Assembly (NCBI RefSeq): GCF_004011695.2
Contig: NC_082416.1
Span: forward strand, 930,001 to 994,000
Direction: 5' to 3'
From: Ascochyta rabiei
Lineage: Eukaryota; Ascomycota; Dothideomycetes; Pleosporales; Didymellaceae
DNA: 64,000 nt
The notes beneath the pieces were generated by a model. The model made no database searches. It was not told the origin of the DNA and saw only the letters and a list, made by a program, of their open reading frames with translations. This document shows, piece by piece, positions 22,975-34,402 of this stretch. Position 1 is the first letter of the stretch. Each line of letters opens with the position of its first letter. Position numbers and translations under genes: made by a program.

Positions 22975-23320
22975 CAAACTCTAGTAGCTAGATTAGTTAT
23001 CTACTAGCTGCTAGCTGCTTATAAAGGCAGTAAGTCTTACAGACTCTAGTAGCTATCTGCTAGCTGCTTATAAAGGCAGTAAGTCTTACAGACTCTAGTA
23101 GCTATCTACTAGCTGCTTATAAAGGTAGTAAGTCTTACAGACTCTAGCAGCTATCTACTAGCTGCCTAAGCAGGTAGTAAGTCTAGCAAACTCTAGCAGC
23201 TATCTGTTATCTGCTAGCTGCCTACACAGGTAGCAAGTCTAGTAAACTCTAGCAGCTATCTGTTATCTACTAGCTGCCTGTGCAGGCAGTAAGTCTAGCA
23301 AACTCTAGCAGCTTAATAGG
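22975..23320 (+). repeat. Minisatellite, about 50-60 bp unit
   Basis: Five to six tandem units containing RACTCTAGYAGCTATCT, CTAGCTGC and AGTAAGTCT blocks. It is near the left end of the outer element and includes copies of the subterminal motif, differing mainly by C/T and G/A changes. Confidence 0.75.
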
Positions 23321-23479
23321 CTAGCAAAAGGATAAAAGCTCTAAGGCTTTAATAGATAGTTAAAGTAAGCGCGTAAGGGCCTCTAGGGCAAAATAGAAGA
23401 TAAGAGAGCTTTAGGAGAGGATAGAAAATAAGCAGACATAAATCCTTGCTCTCTTTAATAGGGAGGCTAGACTGTCTAA

Positions 23480-26069
23480 AGATTAAATTGCTAGCTATTA
23501 GGACATAGAGACCTTTCTAGAACTTATTAACACTATACAGTTAGAAGAAAATATTAATTTCTAGACTAGGGTTATTAAATATTGTCTTACACTTATCCTG
23601 TGCTATAGAGGTTACACTACTACACCCTAACTAGAACAAATTTACACACTGTAGATGCTTATATTTACTAGATTAGATGTTCTACTTATTATATATACTA
23701 GATTTAGTAAGAGTGTTATCTTTTATATATTTATACTACTAATAGGGAAGATAATACTATAGTTAGTGCTACTAAACAAGCTTAGTAAAGAGTAGACAGA
23801 TAATATTAAGAGACTGCTAGGTACTAACCTAGTATTGCTAAACAAGAAGACTTACACTACTAAGAAGAAGCTTATAGACTAGATTACTAAAGGGGAGTTT
23901 ACACACGTTCTTCTTAGGCTAGAATAGGCATCTAGTACAGCGTTTTAAGATATACTAAAGTAGACAGAGTTCTAGGCGCGTATTAGACTAGTAGCTATTA
24001 ATAAGGTACACCTTATCTCCTAGTAGGAAACCTTCTAACTAAAGTTTATAATACTAAGTAAGTTGCATACTACTCTTTATAATAATATAATATAGTTTAA
24101 ATATACTACTACTCTTAATATAGCCGCTAAAGGCATTATAGTCTAGAAAGCTAGCTTTAGAGCTATTAGCAGTAAAAGGGTATATAAGACGCGTGTTATA
24201 TAAATATTAATTAATTAGCATAATATATATCTTTACCTAGTACTAATACTATATATAAAGTAGAGAGTATAGGACACCTTAGCCTTTCTATTAACTAAGG
24301 CTGTATATAATAGTAAGGCAACACTAGAGAAGATCCCTAAGACTATTATCTTTATTAACAGACAATAGCAGCTCTAGGCAGCAGCGCTGTAGGTTATAGA
24401 AGCTCTAGTGTTCTTTTCTAAGACTCTACTGCCTAAGAAGAAGTACACTAAAGCCTCTTCTAATAAAGGCTTATATGTCCTAGACGTAGTGCATATATTC
24501 TATACTAATACTACTAAATTTAACTATAAATAAATATATACTAAGTTTAAATGTTCTACTTCTTATATATGTATTATTTTTACTATAACTTTATTAAGTA
24601 TAGGTATTAATATTAAAGATATTATAAAGGTTGTAACTTGCAGTATACTAATTAGCAAGAGCTTAAGTAATTTCTAGTAATGCCTTAGTTATAGTGCGCG
24701 TAGGGATAGTCTATCTAGTAAGGCTATTATTATGCTACTATATCAGCTCTTTAACTTAGAGGGTAAGACCTAGCCCCTAGCAGTAGAGGAAGGAGTACAG
24801 TTATCTACTCTAGCGTCCTCATAACAGTTATTAAGGAAGCGCGCTTAGGCGTCTACTTTACGCGCCTTAGTAGGTAGCTTTTAGCTAAGCTAGCTGTTAT
24901 AGTATGTAACACTAGGTAACACTACTAATATAGATAAGCTATAGAAGGAACCTAATCTAAGTAACATAGTTAATAGTTATAACAGACCTAAGAGACTTTA
25001 ATTCTAGACTAAGGGCAAGAAGAAGTAGCGTAATAGCATCCTGTCCTAGCTAAAGATAGTAAATAGTAGATATTATTATTATAGGTTTCTTAAGGACCTA
25101 GGCAAGTATAACCTGCTACTAGTGTAACAGCAGATTATTCTACTAGAATAGTATTACTCTGCCTGTAACGCTAGCTTATACGTAGACTTAGTTAAGCTGC
25201 TAGACTAGCTAAAGCCTATTAAGCTACTGCAGGCTAGCTCTCTTACTGCTGCTATACTTAAGGAGCTAAACACCTTATTAATAATAAGGGCTACTCTTAA
25301 GTTAGGGTTTATTAATTTAGGTTATCCTATAGTACCTAGTAGTTTTATACACAGCTCTTTACGCCTCTAGTTTATTTACGCCTTTACTAAGAGTATTAGG
25401 AAGAAGAGTAAGACATACTTATACACAGTAGAGCAGTTAGCTAAGAACTTTAACTGTCTAAAGTAGTAGATGCGTTTTAATAATAAGGTATAGTAGCTAG
25501 TAGGTAAGCTCCCTATACTTATAGTAAATACTTACTAAAGAAATAAGGCTAAGAGAGAAGCTAAGGCTAAGAAGAGGAAATAGTGTAACTAGATAGTGTA
25601 GTTACAGGTCTCTACTGCTACACAGTTGCAGGCTACTCTAGATAGGAGTCTTAACTCTTAATTAGTGTAACTTACAGCTTATCTTAATGCTAGTATAACA
25701 GCGCAGTTTATCTAGCTAGTATTACCTAGTGCAAGTATGCTAGTAGCATTAAGTCTAGTAGTATTCTAACGCTTAAGTAGACTTATAACACTATTAATAT
25801 ATACACGTTAGAATAGGAAAACTAACACTAGTAATAGTATAGCTTTAACTCCTATATAAGCGCTCTTAAGTAAGGTTTCTAGAAATAAACCTTATAAGGG
25901 TTTAACACTGTCTATTGTTATACCTTTAATACTAGGCACGCCTAGGGTTAAAAAGGCTACACCTAGACGCAATACGCCTTTCCTAAGCTTTATACTAGTG
26001 TCTTGCAGTAAGTATAAGTAGATATTAACTAAGAAAGGGATAGATGTATTTAAGTAGAACTATAGATAA
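23480..26069 (+). pseudogene. RIP-degraded RecQ-type DNA helicase
   Basis: One reading frame (codon starts divisible by 3) runs from before 23,583 to 26,069 with no frameshift, broken only by TAG/TAA codons at places where CAG, CAA or TGG would be expected. Motifs, allowing for these changes: RLDVLLI with a damaged Walker A (TRFSKSVIF where TGxGKS is usual), LVAINKVHL for the DEVH box, IPKTIIFINRQ, FYTNTTKFNY, GINIKDIIKVV (motif V) and a motif VI region after SKSLSNF. A Cys cluster follows the helicase core, as in RecQ proteins, then a Lys-rich C-terminal extension. Fungal relatives include the telomere-linked RecQ helicases. Here it lies inside a TIR-bounded element. The start and the exact stop are uncertain. 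Confidence 0.75.
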
Positions 26070-26074
26070 CAGGT

Positions 26075-26310
26075 AGAGTCTAGCTGCTGTACAAAGGACT
26101 AGACCCTACTAGAGTTTAGTTATTATATAGAGGACTACCCTAACAGGTCTACTACTAGACCCTGCTAGAGTTTAGTTGTTGTGTAGAGGACTAGCCCAAC
26201 AGGTCTACTGCTCGACTCTGCTAGAGTTTAGCTGTTGTGTAGAGGACTGGCCCAACAGGTCTGCTACTAGACCCTGCTAGAGTTTAGCTGCTGTATAAAG
26301 GACTAGCCTT
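26075..26310 (+). repeat. Minisatellite, about 57-bp unit, 4 copies
   Basis: Tandem units each containing CTAGAGTTTAG, AGGACTRGCC and AACAGGTCT blocks, directly after the helicase relic. Units differ mostly by transitions. Confidence 0.75.
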
Positions 26311-27930
26311 TACTATAGAGTTTGTGTTTAGGTTGTACATGTGCTGTACTGCAAATTTAGCTAATTAGAGAGATAGCTAGAGTTTATAAGATTTGTTTTA
26401 GCTAATAGAAGCGCCTGCTAGAGTCTATAGGACCCTGTTTCTCTTTAGTAAATGTTATAGTTAAGTATATTAGGTAGCTAGTATTTACTTTTACTGCTTA
26501 GCGTAGCTATATAGTAAAAGTCTATAGTTTATAGATAGCTATAGCTAACACTTAAATAACTCTACCTATTTAAATTTTTTTTAAATATGTAGAACTGCTG
26601 CTTCTTTGACACCTTTATTAGCAACCTAGAGGAGGTTAGCCCTAACCCTAAGGCTATTATCTGCTGTGCCTACATAAGCTTATATTTTGTTATAGTTATA
26701 GTCTTAAACATGTTCTAACAATATAAATAGCGCGCTGCCTACTACTACTACTAGTAGTAGCAGTAATAGTAATAGTAGTAGTAGCAGCAGTAACAGCAGC
26801 AACAGCAGTAGCAGCAGCCGCTGCTGCTGCTAATGACAACAATAATAATAATAACTTCAGCAGGTTTGTAGGGGGAGGAGGGGAGGAGGAGGAGGAGGAG
26901 GAGGAGGAGGAGGAGGTAGATTTGGGTGGGGGTCCTACAAACAACCCCCTAGCAGCTTCTAGCGCGCTTACCTAGGGGTAACTAGCCTTCTAGTCTTATA
27001 TATAAATAATGCTAATATATATATAGCGCCTTAGGATCTTCTTCTATAGGTACTAGCAGGCAGGCTCCTTTACTAGAACCTCTAGCTAGACCTGCTCATT
27101 ATACCTAGCATAACTGCGCCCCTTTAGTAGTAGCACTCTAGAGAGGTTACTAGAGTAAGGCAGTACCTGTTAATTAGGTACTGCTAAGCCCTAGTTAATA
27201 CTACAATCTAGTAGTTTTCCTAACCTGTAATAGGGTAGGAGAAGCATTAAGCTTAGTGTGCTAGCAGTTGTTTATAATAGCTAGTGTGCTAGCAGAGACA
27301 GATCTTAGGCTATACTAGACTAGCAATAATAGGTATAAGTACTGTTAGACTAAGGGCTACGCAGTGTGCATATTGCTGTAAGGCAGTAGTAGTTTGCCTA
27401 ACACCTAGCTAACCTGTAATTAGTGCTGTCTCTAGAGCTGTAGTTACAGTCTCTACCTGTAGAAGAAGGAGACAGGACTCTAAACACTATAAGGTTTAGG
27501 TAGTAGCTGTAAACTATTACTACGTAGAAACAGCAGTAGCCCTAAGAGTCTGCCTCTCTCTAGTTCTAGGGGAAAAGTACTGTAGTTAGTCTAAGTATAT
27601 AGTAGTTAAAGTTAATATCTTTATTAGGTTTAGTTTAACTAGGTCCTAGTTAGTTGCAAGTACTATATAGGAAAGCAAGCTAGGTATCTTAGAAGGCTAG
27701 GCCTAGTAAGATAATACTAAGACTAAATATACTTTAGGTGTGTAGTTAGTGTAAACCTTCTACAGTAAGTAGGCTTGCTAGTAAGCAGGACACTTGTAGT
27801 GTTGCTAGAAATTGTCTATTATGTTTAGAGGGGTAAAGTCTAATAATTAAACTAGTCTCCTATAATAACTTATACCTAGTTTCTATAAAGTATTATATAC
27901 TACTTCTTATCTGCAATATTAGAGAGTAGG
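26311..27930. other. AT-rich outer-element sequence with no coding relic recognised
   Basis: RIP-type sequence between the helicase relic and the LTR insertion. It contains the microsatellite block listed next and otherwise nothing I can assign. Confidence 0.4.
26740..26917 (+). repeat. Compound microsatellite: (ACT/AGT)n, (CAG/TAG)n, then (GGA)n
   Basis: Trinucleotide tracts run ACT, AGT, CAGCAG/AACAGC and AAT, followed by a strikingly GC-rich run of GGAGGA units. The GGA run has no CpA sites, which would protect it from RIP. Confidence 0.85.
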
Positions 27931-28133
27931 TGTTAGGATCCCTTTCGGGAGGGGTGGCACGTTATTAAGTACTTGAAGATAGAGAGTGTAATTGCAGGTT
28001 ATAGATAGACGAATCGCTCCTAAGTAATTAGAGTAATCCGGCCAGGTTATATAGATACGCCACCCCTACTCTATTTACTAGGTCTTTAGTCTTTAGTCTT
28101 AGTGCAGAGCACCTAGGGACTAGGGACCTAACA
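27931..28133 (-). repeat. LTR (3') of gypsy copy 1
   Basis: 203 bp, TGTTAGG...CCTAACA ends, the same length as its partner at 44,289. Confidence 0.88.
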
Positions 28134-28699
28134 ATATCCCCCTTTTAGGATTGTTCGTCCCAAGCAATTAGTATTGTGGTTACCTAAACCCAGGCCAGTA
28201 ATAATAGGCCACTGTGGGCCACTAGGCGTCCTAGGCACTGGGGAGGGGTTATCCAGTGACAGAGGGGATCTTCTTAAACCTGCTGGTGGTTGCGTTTAAC
28301 CCCATCTTCACCTTTACTCTTACCTCTACCTTTACCTTAAATTTTTACAGGTACCTAGAGAATAAGTAGGTCTATATACCACTAGCTTCCTGCCTAGGTA
28401 TACCTAACGTTACTACCTATTTTAGACTATTACTTCTACACTCTACTCTACGTTTTAGTAAGTTAGTGCTTTTCTTTAGTAAGGGCAAAATTTCCTTTAC
28501 TAAACTAGGATAACCTCTTATGTGTTATTATGGGTTGTTATAACTCTACAGGCAGCTAACTAGATCCTCTAGGCTCTAACAACTTTACAAGCACAATCTT
28601 TAACACTAAGCCTACTACCTTACCTACCTACTATAGATCTAAACGTAGTTAGTAACAACTTTGCTTATAATAGGGTGTAGTTGTTTTAGGTGTGCGTTT

Positions 28700-29630
28700 A
28701 GTGTGTCTGTAGCTTTGCCGCAGGCTAGTATAAGCATTACGGCTAGGTTAGTTACGTTTATATCTAGGTTACGCCTGCTAATACTGCTATATACTCTACC
28801 TAGATTATAGAGATAGAATTAGGTAAGTCTAACTAGGTTATGCACTGTTTCTAGTACTTCTCTGCTAACTAGGAGTGCATTGCAGTATGTATCCCCCTTC
28901 TAGGTGTTTATTACCTATTATAGGTTATACTAACTCTTAGCAGCTTTACCCTAAGAACAACATAGAGCTACCTAAGATTTAAAAGATTCTCTAGGAGTTA
29001 GAGTTTGGCATCCAGGAGTCTAACTAGGACATAGTTAATAGTAAGCACTAGTAGCGCCTGCTAACTGTGTTAGAGAAGAAGTTAGCCAAATTTAAGCTTA
29101 TAGAGCTCTGTTAGCCTATTTCTAAGGATTACAGCTAGTAAGTTGTCTTTTTAAGTAGTTTTAGTCTATTATAGGTCATTCTAACGCGTTTAGTAGCACG
29201 TACATTCCCTACGCTTCTTACCTCTATTTGCATAGTGGCGCTATCGCAGAGGATAAGGACCCTCGCTCTAATTTCCGCCCAGACCAGCACCAGCGCACTA
29301 AGAAGTTAGTTTTAGCCTATGCTGAGGCTAGCAAGCGCAGTCTTAAGGTTGCTGTAGCTAACAGGGTTGCTAAGGAGACTAATTCCCCTCGCAAGTAGGT
29401 ATATATACTAATTCTGTTCCTAAATAGGCTATACTAACTTATTATAGGTTAAGGTTTATAATTACGTTGCTAACCCTGTTTCTAATTATAAGAAGAAAGG
29501 CAAGGCTATAGTTACAGAGATAGCTGTTCTAGAGGTAGAGAAGGATTCTGCTACTGGCTTAAAGAAGGGTGCTGTAACAAAGAAGATTAAGGCGCTCTAG
29601 AAGAAGCTGGACTGCTACAACAGCACTTAA
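28700..29630 (+). pseudogene. Antisense accessory ORF of gypsy copy 1
   Basis: Between the 3' LTR and the copy 2 insertion, the strand opposite to gag-pol carries a well-kept coding stretch with blocks YLYLHSGAIAEDKDPRS, FRPDQHQRTKK, AEASKRSLK and a C-terminal KKITK/KALxKKLD-type basic end, ending at 29,628-29,630. The homologous frame occurs in copy 2 (37,349-38,290, -). Splice-like joins (GTAGGTATATA...TTATAG) separate the blocks. The function is unknown to me. The 5' limit is approximate. Confidence 0.6.
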
Positions 29631-29860
29631 AGGTAGTAAGAACACGTTATAATAGGCCCTAATAGGCTATTGTAGCTTACACAACAACATAACCCTAAAC
29701 AATTTCTATAGTTAGATTTCCCTTAGAAATCCTAGATATACCTAAGCCTTAGGCTTAATTTAATAGAGTACTTGCTTTTATGTCTTATGTTTCCTTCCTG
29801 TAATATAATAAATTTTATGCCCTTAGGTTAAGCTGTTTGTAATTTGTAACAGGCTCTTAT

Positions 29861-30057
29861 TGTTAGGCCCACTCCTTCCGCTTGTTCCGCATAAGGAGCC
29901 AAGGGTCCGATTGCGTAGCAGGGGTGGCGTAACTATATAGCCTACGTAAATTACTCTAATCCTTTTAGCAGCAATTCGTCTATCTATAACCTGCAAATAC
30001 ACACTCTATCTTCAAATGCTTAATAACGTGCCACCCCTCTAAAAAGAGATCCTAACA
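29861..30057 (+). repeat. 5' LTR of gypsy copy 2
   Basis: 197 bp. Compared with the 3' LTR the differences I checked are C-to-T or G-to-A, the mark of RIP. Confidence 0.9.
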
Positions 30058-32548
30058 TTCGAATTGCTCCCTACTACACGTTATTAAAATGCAGACTAGA
30101 CAACAGAGCCAACGTGCAGGTTGGTCTGAAAGCGGTTAACCCTCAGGTACACTGGTACCCTCCGGACTTATTGTTAAGGAAGACACTGCTAATGCTCGCA
30201 TCTAAAGCCTACCTTCCTTAGTAGAAAGGGACATCGCGGAAAACGCCGGACTAGTCAAAGATGGAGCAACCTAGCAGAGACTAGGAGGGCATCTAGCAAA
30301 CCCTCTTAGGACACAAACACCTATAATAGTCCAGAACAATACACCATTGTCTCTAATAGACTAGGAACTAGAAGACCTCTGCCTATAGCTGAGAAACGCC
30401 TAGAAGAAAAGTAAGATTAATTAACTCTGTTAACTAAGGGCTAAGTACAAGTTAGGAGACACGTTAGTCCTCCCTCTAACTTCAACTCTACTAAGGACCC
30501 TCGCAACAACATCCTTAGGCCCATCAGCCAACCTTCTAAAGCCAGATCCACCCTAAAGATACAACAAGAAGTCAAGAGCAGAATATAACTGCTAGGAACG
30601 TAACTATAAATTGTATTTCCTACGTTCTCTAATTAACTTTACAAAGGAGAACTAAAAGGTAGATTTTAGGGTAATATACCTTTCTAAGCCACTAAAGACT
30701 CTATAGAAATCCTATTACACAACAGAACAGACCAGTTCTCCATCCTGGCGACTAACCTAGGAGATACTAAAAACTGTTATGTTAAACGCCCTAGGAACGC
30801 TGTTAGAACAGAAACAGTAAGCCTATAAGACTCTTAAGCAAATCTAGTAAAAGCTAAACTAGTTACCTATAGATCTGCTAGATGCCCTTCGACCCTTATA
30901 GGAGGAACTAGGCTTAGCCTAAACTCTAGAGCTTTAAGTAATAGAGTACATCTCGTCTCTGCGCAAAGACATTTAGAGAGACCTGTTCCTACTCCTAGTT
31001 GACAGACGCAACACTCTTCTAATAGTAGAAGAACATGCCAACGTTATCTACTGCAGAAAAAATCTAGATAAGGAGGCAAAGGCTACTCCTGCAAAGAGGT
31101 GGCCACTAAAGGCTAGAAACAAGAGTAATAAGGCAGGGGAAGCAGAAAAACCCCTAAAGAAACAGAAATGGGCTAATAGGGGCTATAACAGACTGTCTGC
31201 ACACAGAACCGCTGGTACCTAAGACAAAGGTAAGGGTCAGACCTGTTATAATTGCAGAAAGTTTAGTTATACTGCAGCTAAGTGCTAAAGCCTTCTAAAG
31301 GACAAGGGTGATACAGCTAACTAGAAAGAAACTACTACAGAATTAAAGGAAGGCTTAAACACTAATTTAGGAAAAGGGAAAGGGCAGAAAGACTAATCCT
31401 ATACCTTTCCGCCTATATTACGTTAAACTAGGAAATAAGGGACCTAGGGAAATTAAGGGAAGCCCTTTACCTCTATCCCTCTTAGTTGTTAACTGTGTAA
31501 TATACAGTTTAATCCTCTAAGCCTATAGAGGCCATAATTAATAGAGGTTCCTAGCTGAACTTAATGTTAGCTACGCTAGCAAAGGAACATGATCTCTAAG
31601 TAGACCCCCTGCCTAAGCTGCTGGCTAAAGGCGTGGATAGGGGTAGATTGACAGTGTATAGTACCACAACAGTAGATATAACTATTACTAATTCACGTGG
31701 TTATAAAGAGACCTATTAAGTACCATTTATAGTAACAGACCTTCGAAGATACTTAGTGTACTTAGGTCTTCCCTAGATTAATATGTTTCATCTAAGGATT
31801 AGCTACGCTACTAGACATATGCTCTTTTAGAGGAATAAGGACAACAGGTTTGTCCTGTTTACAAAGGTGGCTATAGAAGACGCTAAGCAGTTTAAGAGCA
31901 GTATAAGAGAACCTAATACGGACGTCTATGCGTGCCTTGTTAACTTCGTAGGCTATAGAGGGTTAGAAGATGACACTATAGGTTATTTACCTCCAGAATA
32001 TGCAGAGTTTGCAGATGTAGGCTTAGAGGAGGACTCTAAGAGTCTCCTAGAGCATAGCTACTACAATCTGTCTATAACTCTAACACCTAATAGTGTTCTA
32101 CCTTACTAACTATTATATAACCTCTTAGTAACTAAGCTAGAGATACTTTAAAACTATCTTTAGGAGTATATAGCAAGAGGATGGATATGTTAGTTTAAGT
32201 CTCTAGTAGGGGCACCTATACTCTTTGTTAAGAAGAAAGATAGCAGCCTAAGACTTTATATTAACTATTAGGGCCTTAATAAGGTTACAGTTAAGAACCG
32301 ACACCTACTACCCCTAATTACGGAGTTACTAGAGAGGCTCTCTTAGGTAAAGTATTTTACTAAGCTTAATGTAAGAGAGGCCTACTATAGGATTTATATT
32401 GCAGAGGGAGATAAGTAGAAGACTACTTTCTGTACTAGATATAGACACTATAAGTATACTGTTATGCCTTTTAGCCTAACTAACGCCCCTGCCTAGTTTT
32501 AAGCATATATTAACTATGCTCTTATAGGACTAGTTAATATATAACGTA

Positions 32549-34402
32549 CCCTACAGGCGAGCCGCTTAACAGGCGAGCCGCTCACTTTTGCCAAGCCCCT
32601 ACCAAACTCCACCCTATTATGGCCCAAAACAACCCAGTTTAGTGCTGTAAAGTGCAGTATGGCCTGTAATACTATTTAGAAACTACTTCTACCTCTTTCT
32701 GACACGTTCGCGCGTTGTGTCCTGTCTGATTGCACTGTCCACAGCGTCTTTAGGAGGGCTTACCTCCTTTAGCACACACCTGCTTCTTTGCCTTCTTCCT
32801 ATCACTACGCGCCCTAAACTCCTTCAGAGTTGTTAATTACAGGCCATCCTTAACTGTTAGGGTCCTTTCTGCCTAAACTTGCTTTCTTTTGTGTGATTTT
32901 TGTTGTGTAGCTGCCTTATTAGCAGCTTAAAGCTAAGTAATCTCCTGTTGCGCTAACACTAGCTTATGCGCAATTATTGCTGCCCCTTTTGCTACCTTCT
33001 TAAACGCCTTAACTATAGAGGTAGGCGAACTATCTATATGCCTCTGAATCCTTGTCTTCACAAGCGTTAATTGCGACCTAAGTTCAAGGGTGTTGCTTAG
33101 GGTTTGCAACTGCCAGAGCTTGTTGTTGACAGGTAGTGGTGGTGATAGAGTGCGCAACTTTACATTAAGGGCCATTATAACCTAGTCTAGGTTAAATAGG
33201 ACCAATCCAGCACCTTAGAACCCTCCCTAGATGTTCTTAGAAGTAATTACAGTATTGTAGGCGCGTATAAAGTATGGTAGGAACTCTGTCTTTATAATGT
33301 AGTTAATCTAGTTATATATAAGTATTTTAGCTTAGCGCCTATATGCCTTCTTTAAAGCAGTAAAATAACCTACATTAAGGGGCTGTGTAAGGTGTAATAA
33401 GTGAGAAGGCAAACAGAGAGTAATAATCTTGTTATCCTTGCAGTATTGCTGGAATTTAAGAGAGTTGTGGCTCTTATAACTATTAATAATAAGCAAATAG
33501 TAGGTGCTAATAGTACGCTCCTTTGTATGCCTGTCAAAGTGCTTCAACCAGTTAAGACTAAGCTTGTTGGTAGTCCAGCTGTTATTAGAGACTCCAATAA
33601 CCCAGTTGTAAGGCAGATCCTCTTCTTTATACCAGGCAGAGAGGTAGTAGTAGGCTTTAAAGATAAGGAAGGCCAGAATAGCCTATCCTTTAGTATTAAT
33701 GCTTACTATAGCCGTAGCCCACTCTTAGTTGCCTGGCTGGATAGCCTTTGGCCGACCCTGTCGTTCTAAAGCTGTAACAACTGCTCCTAGGGAGATCTGG
33801 CCTATTATAAAGCCTGTCTTGTTAAAGTTGTACATGTCTTTATCCTAGATGCCATACTTAGCTTTAATGTTAGCTACTAGGCCAAACCAGCCCTGTAGAA
33901 CCTCAGAATCCTTACAGAGGGCTCTCTTATAGTTGTACTTGCGATTAAACTTAACTTTAAGCTCTAGGTGTTGCTTAACAAACATACTAGGCCAGTTTAC
34001 GCTAATAGGGCCTAGATTGCGCTTAGCGCGCAAAGAATTGGCTATAGTAGCTACATCTAAGAGCCAAGGAAAAAATCCTTACACATCTAGCTTAAGAATA
34101 TGCTTAATAATTACCTCCTTCTTATTGTTGTCTAGCTTCTGTAAGTTAGCTATAGAATCTGTGCGTAAAGGTTGTCCTGTGTGTCAGTTGCTTAGTGTCT
34201 TTTGAGGGACCCTGTAGATAGCTGCAGCGCGTCGCTAAGAGAGATTTGCGTCTTGTTTAAGAGCCTGGAGCGCAAGCTGTATCTAAGCTTCCTTTAACGC
34301 GTCTAAATGGTGTTGTTAAGAAGACATTGGTGTAGGAGGAGAAGTTTGGTGGGGGCTTGGCAAAAGTGAGCGGCTCGCCCGTTGAGCGGCTCGCCCGTGG
34401 GG
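32549..34402 (-). mobile_element. pogo/Fot1-type DNA transposon inserted in the gypsy reverse transcriptase
   Basis: 1,854 bp with TA on each side (32,547-32,548 and 34,403-34,404). The terminal inverted repeats are more than 50 bp, each holding two direct copies of GGCGAGCCGCTYA followed by ACTTTTGCCAAGCCCC. The ends are GC-rich compared with the surrounding sequence. The single relic gene is on the minus strand. Confidence 0.9.
32639..34327 (-). pseudogene. pogo/Fot1-type transposase relic
   Basis: Begins MSS near 34,327. The helix-turn-helix/CENP-B-like region includes RNLGPISVNWPSMFVKQHLELK and FNRKYNYKRALCKDSEVLQGWF. The DDE core includes YYLLIINSYKSHNSLKFQQYCKDN and ITLCLPSHLLHLTQPLNVG, in which the expected DGHxSH and PLDVG residues are changed to NSYKSH and PLNVG. 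Near the C-terminus there is a knuckle-like CGQCNQTGHNARTC. Several stop codons are present, so it is not functional. Confidence 0.85.

Noticed and set aside
22940..23320. CRISPR-like array
   Set aside because: The units are contiguous tandem repeats without unique spacers, and the organism is a fungus.
26696..26944. Open frame with poly-Ser and poly-Ala runs
   Set aside because: It is the translation of the compound microsatellite, with no flanking coding relic in frame.
31867..32109. Short open frame of 80 codons in the island
   Set aside because: It is a stop-free piece of the gypsy copy 2 protease/linker region, not an independent gene.
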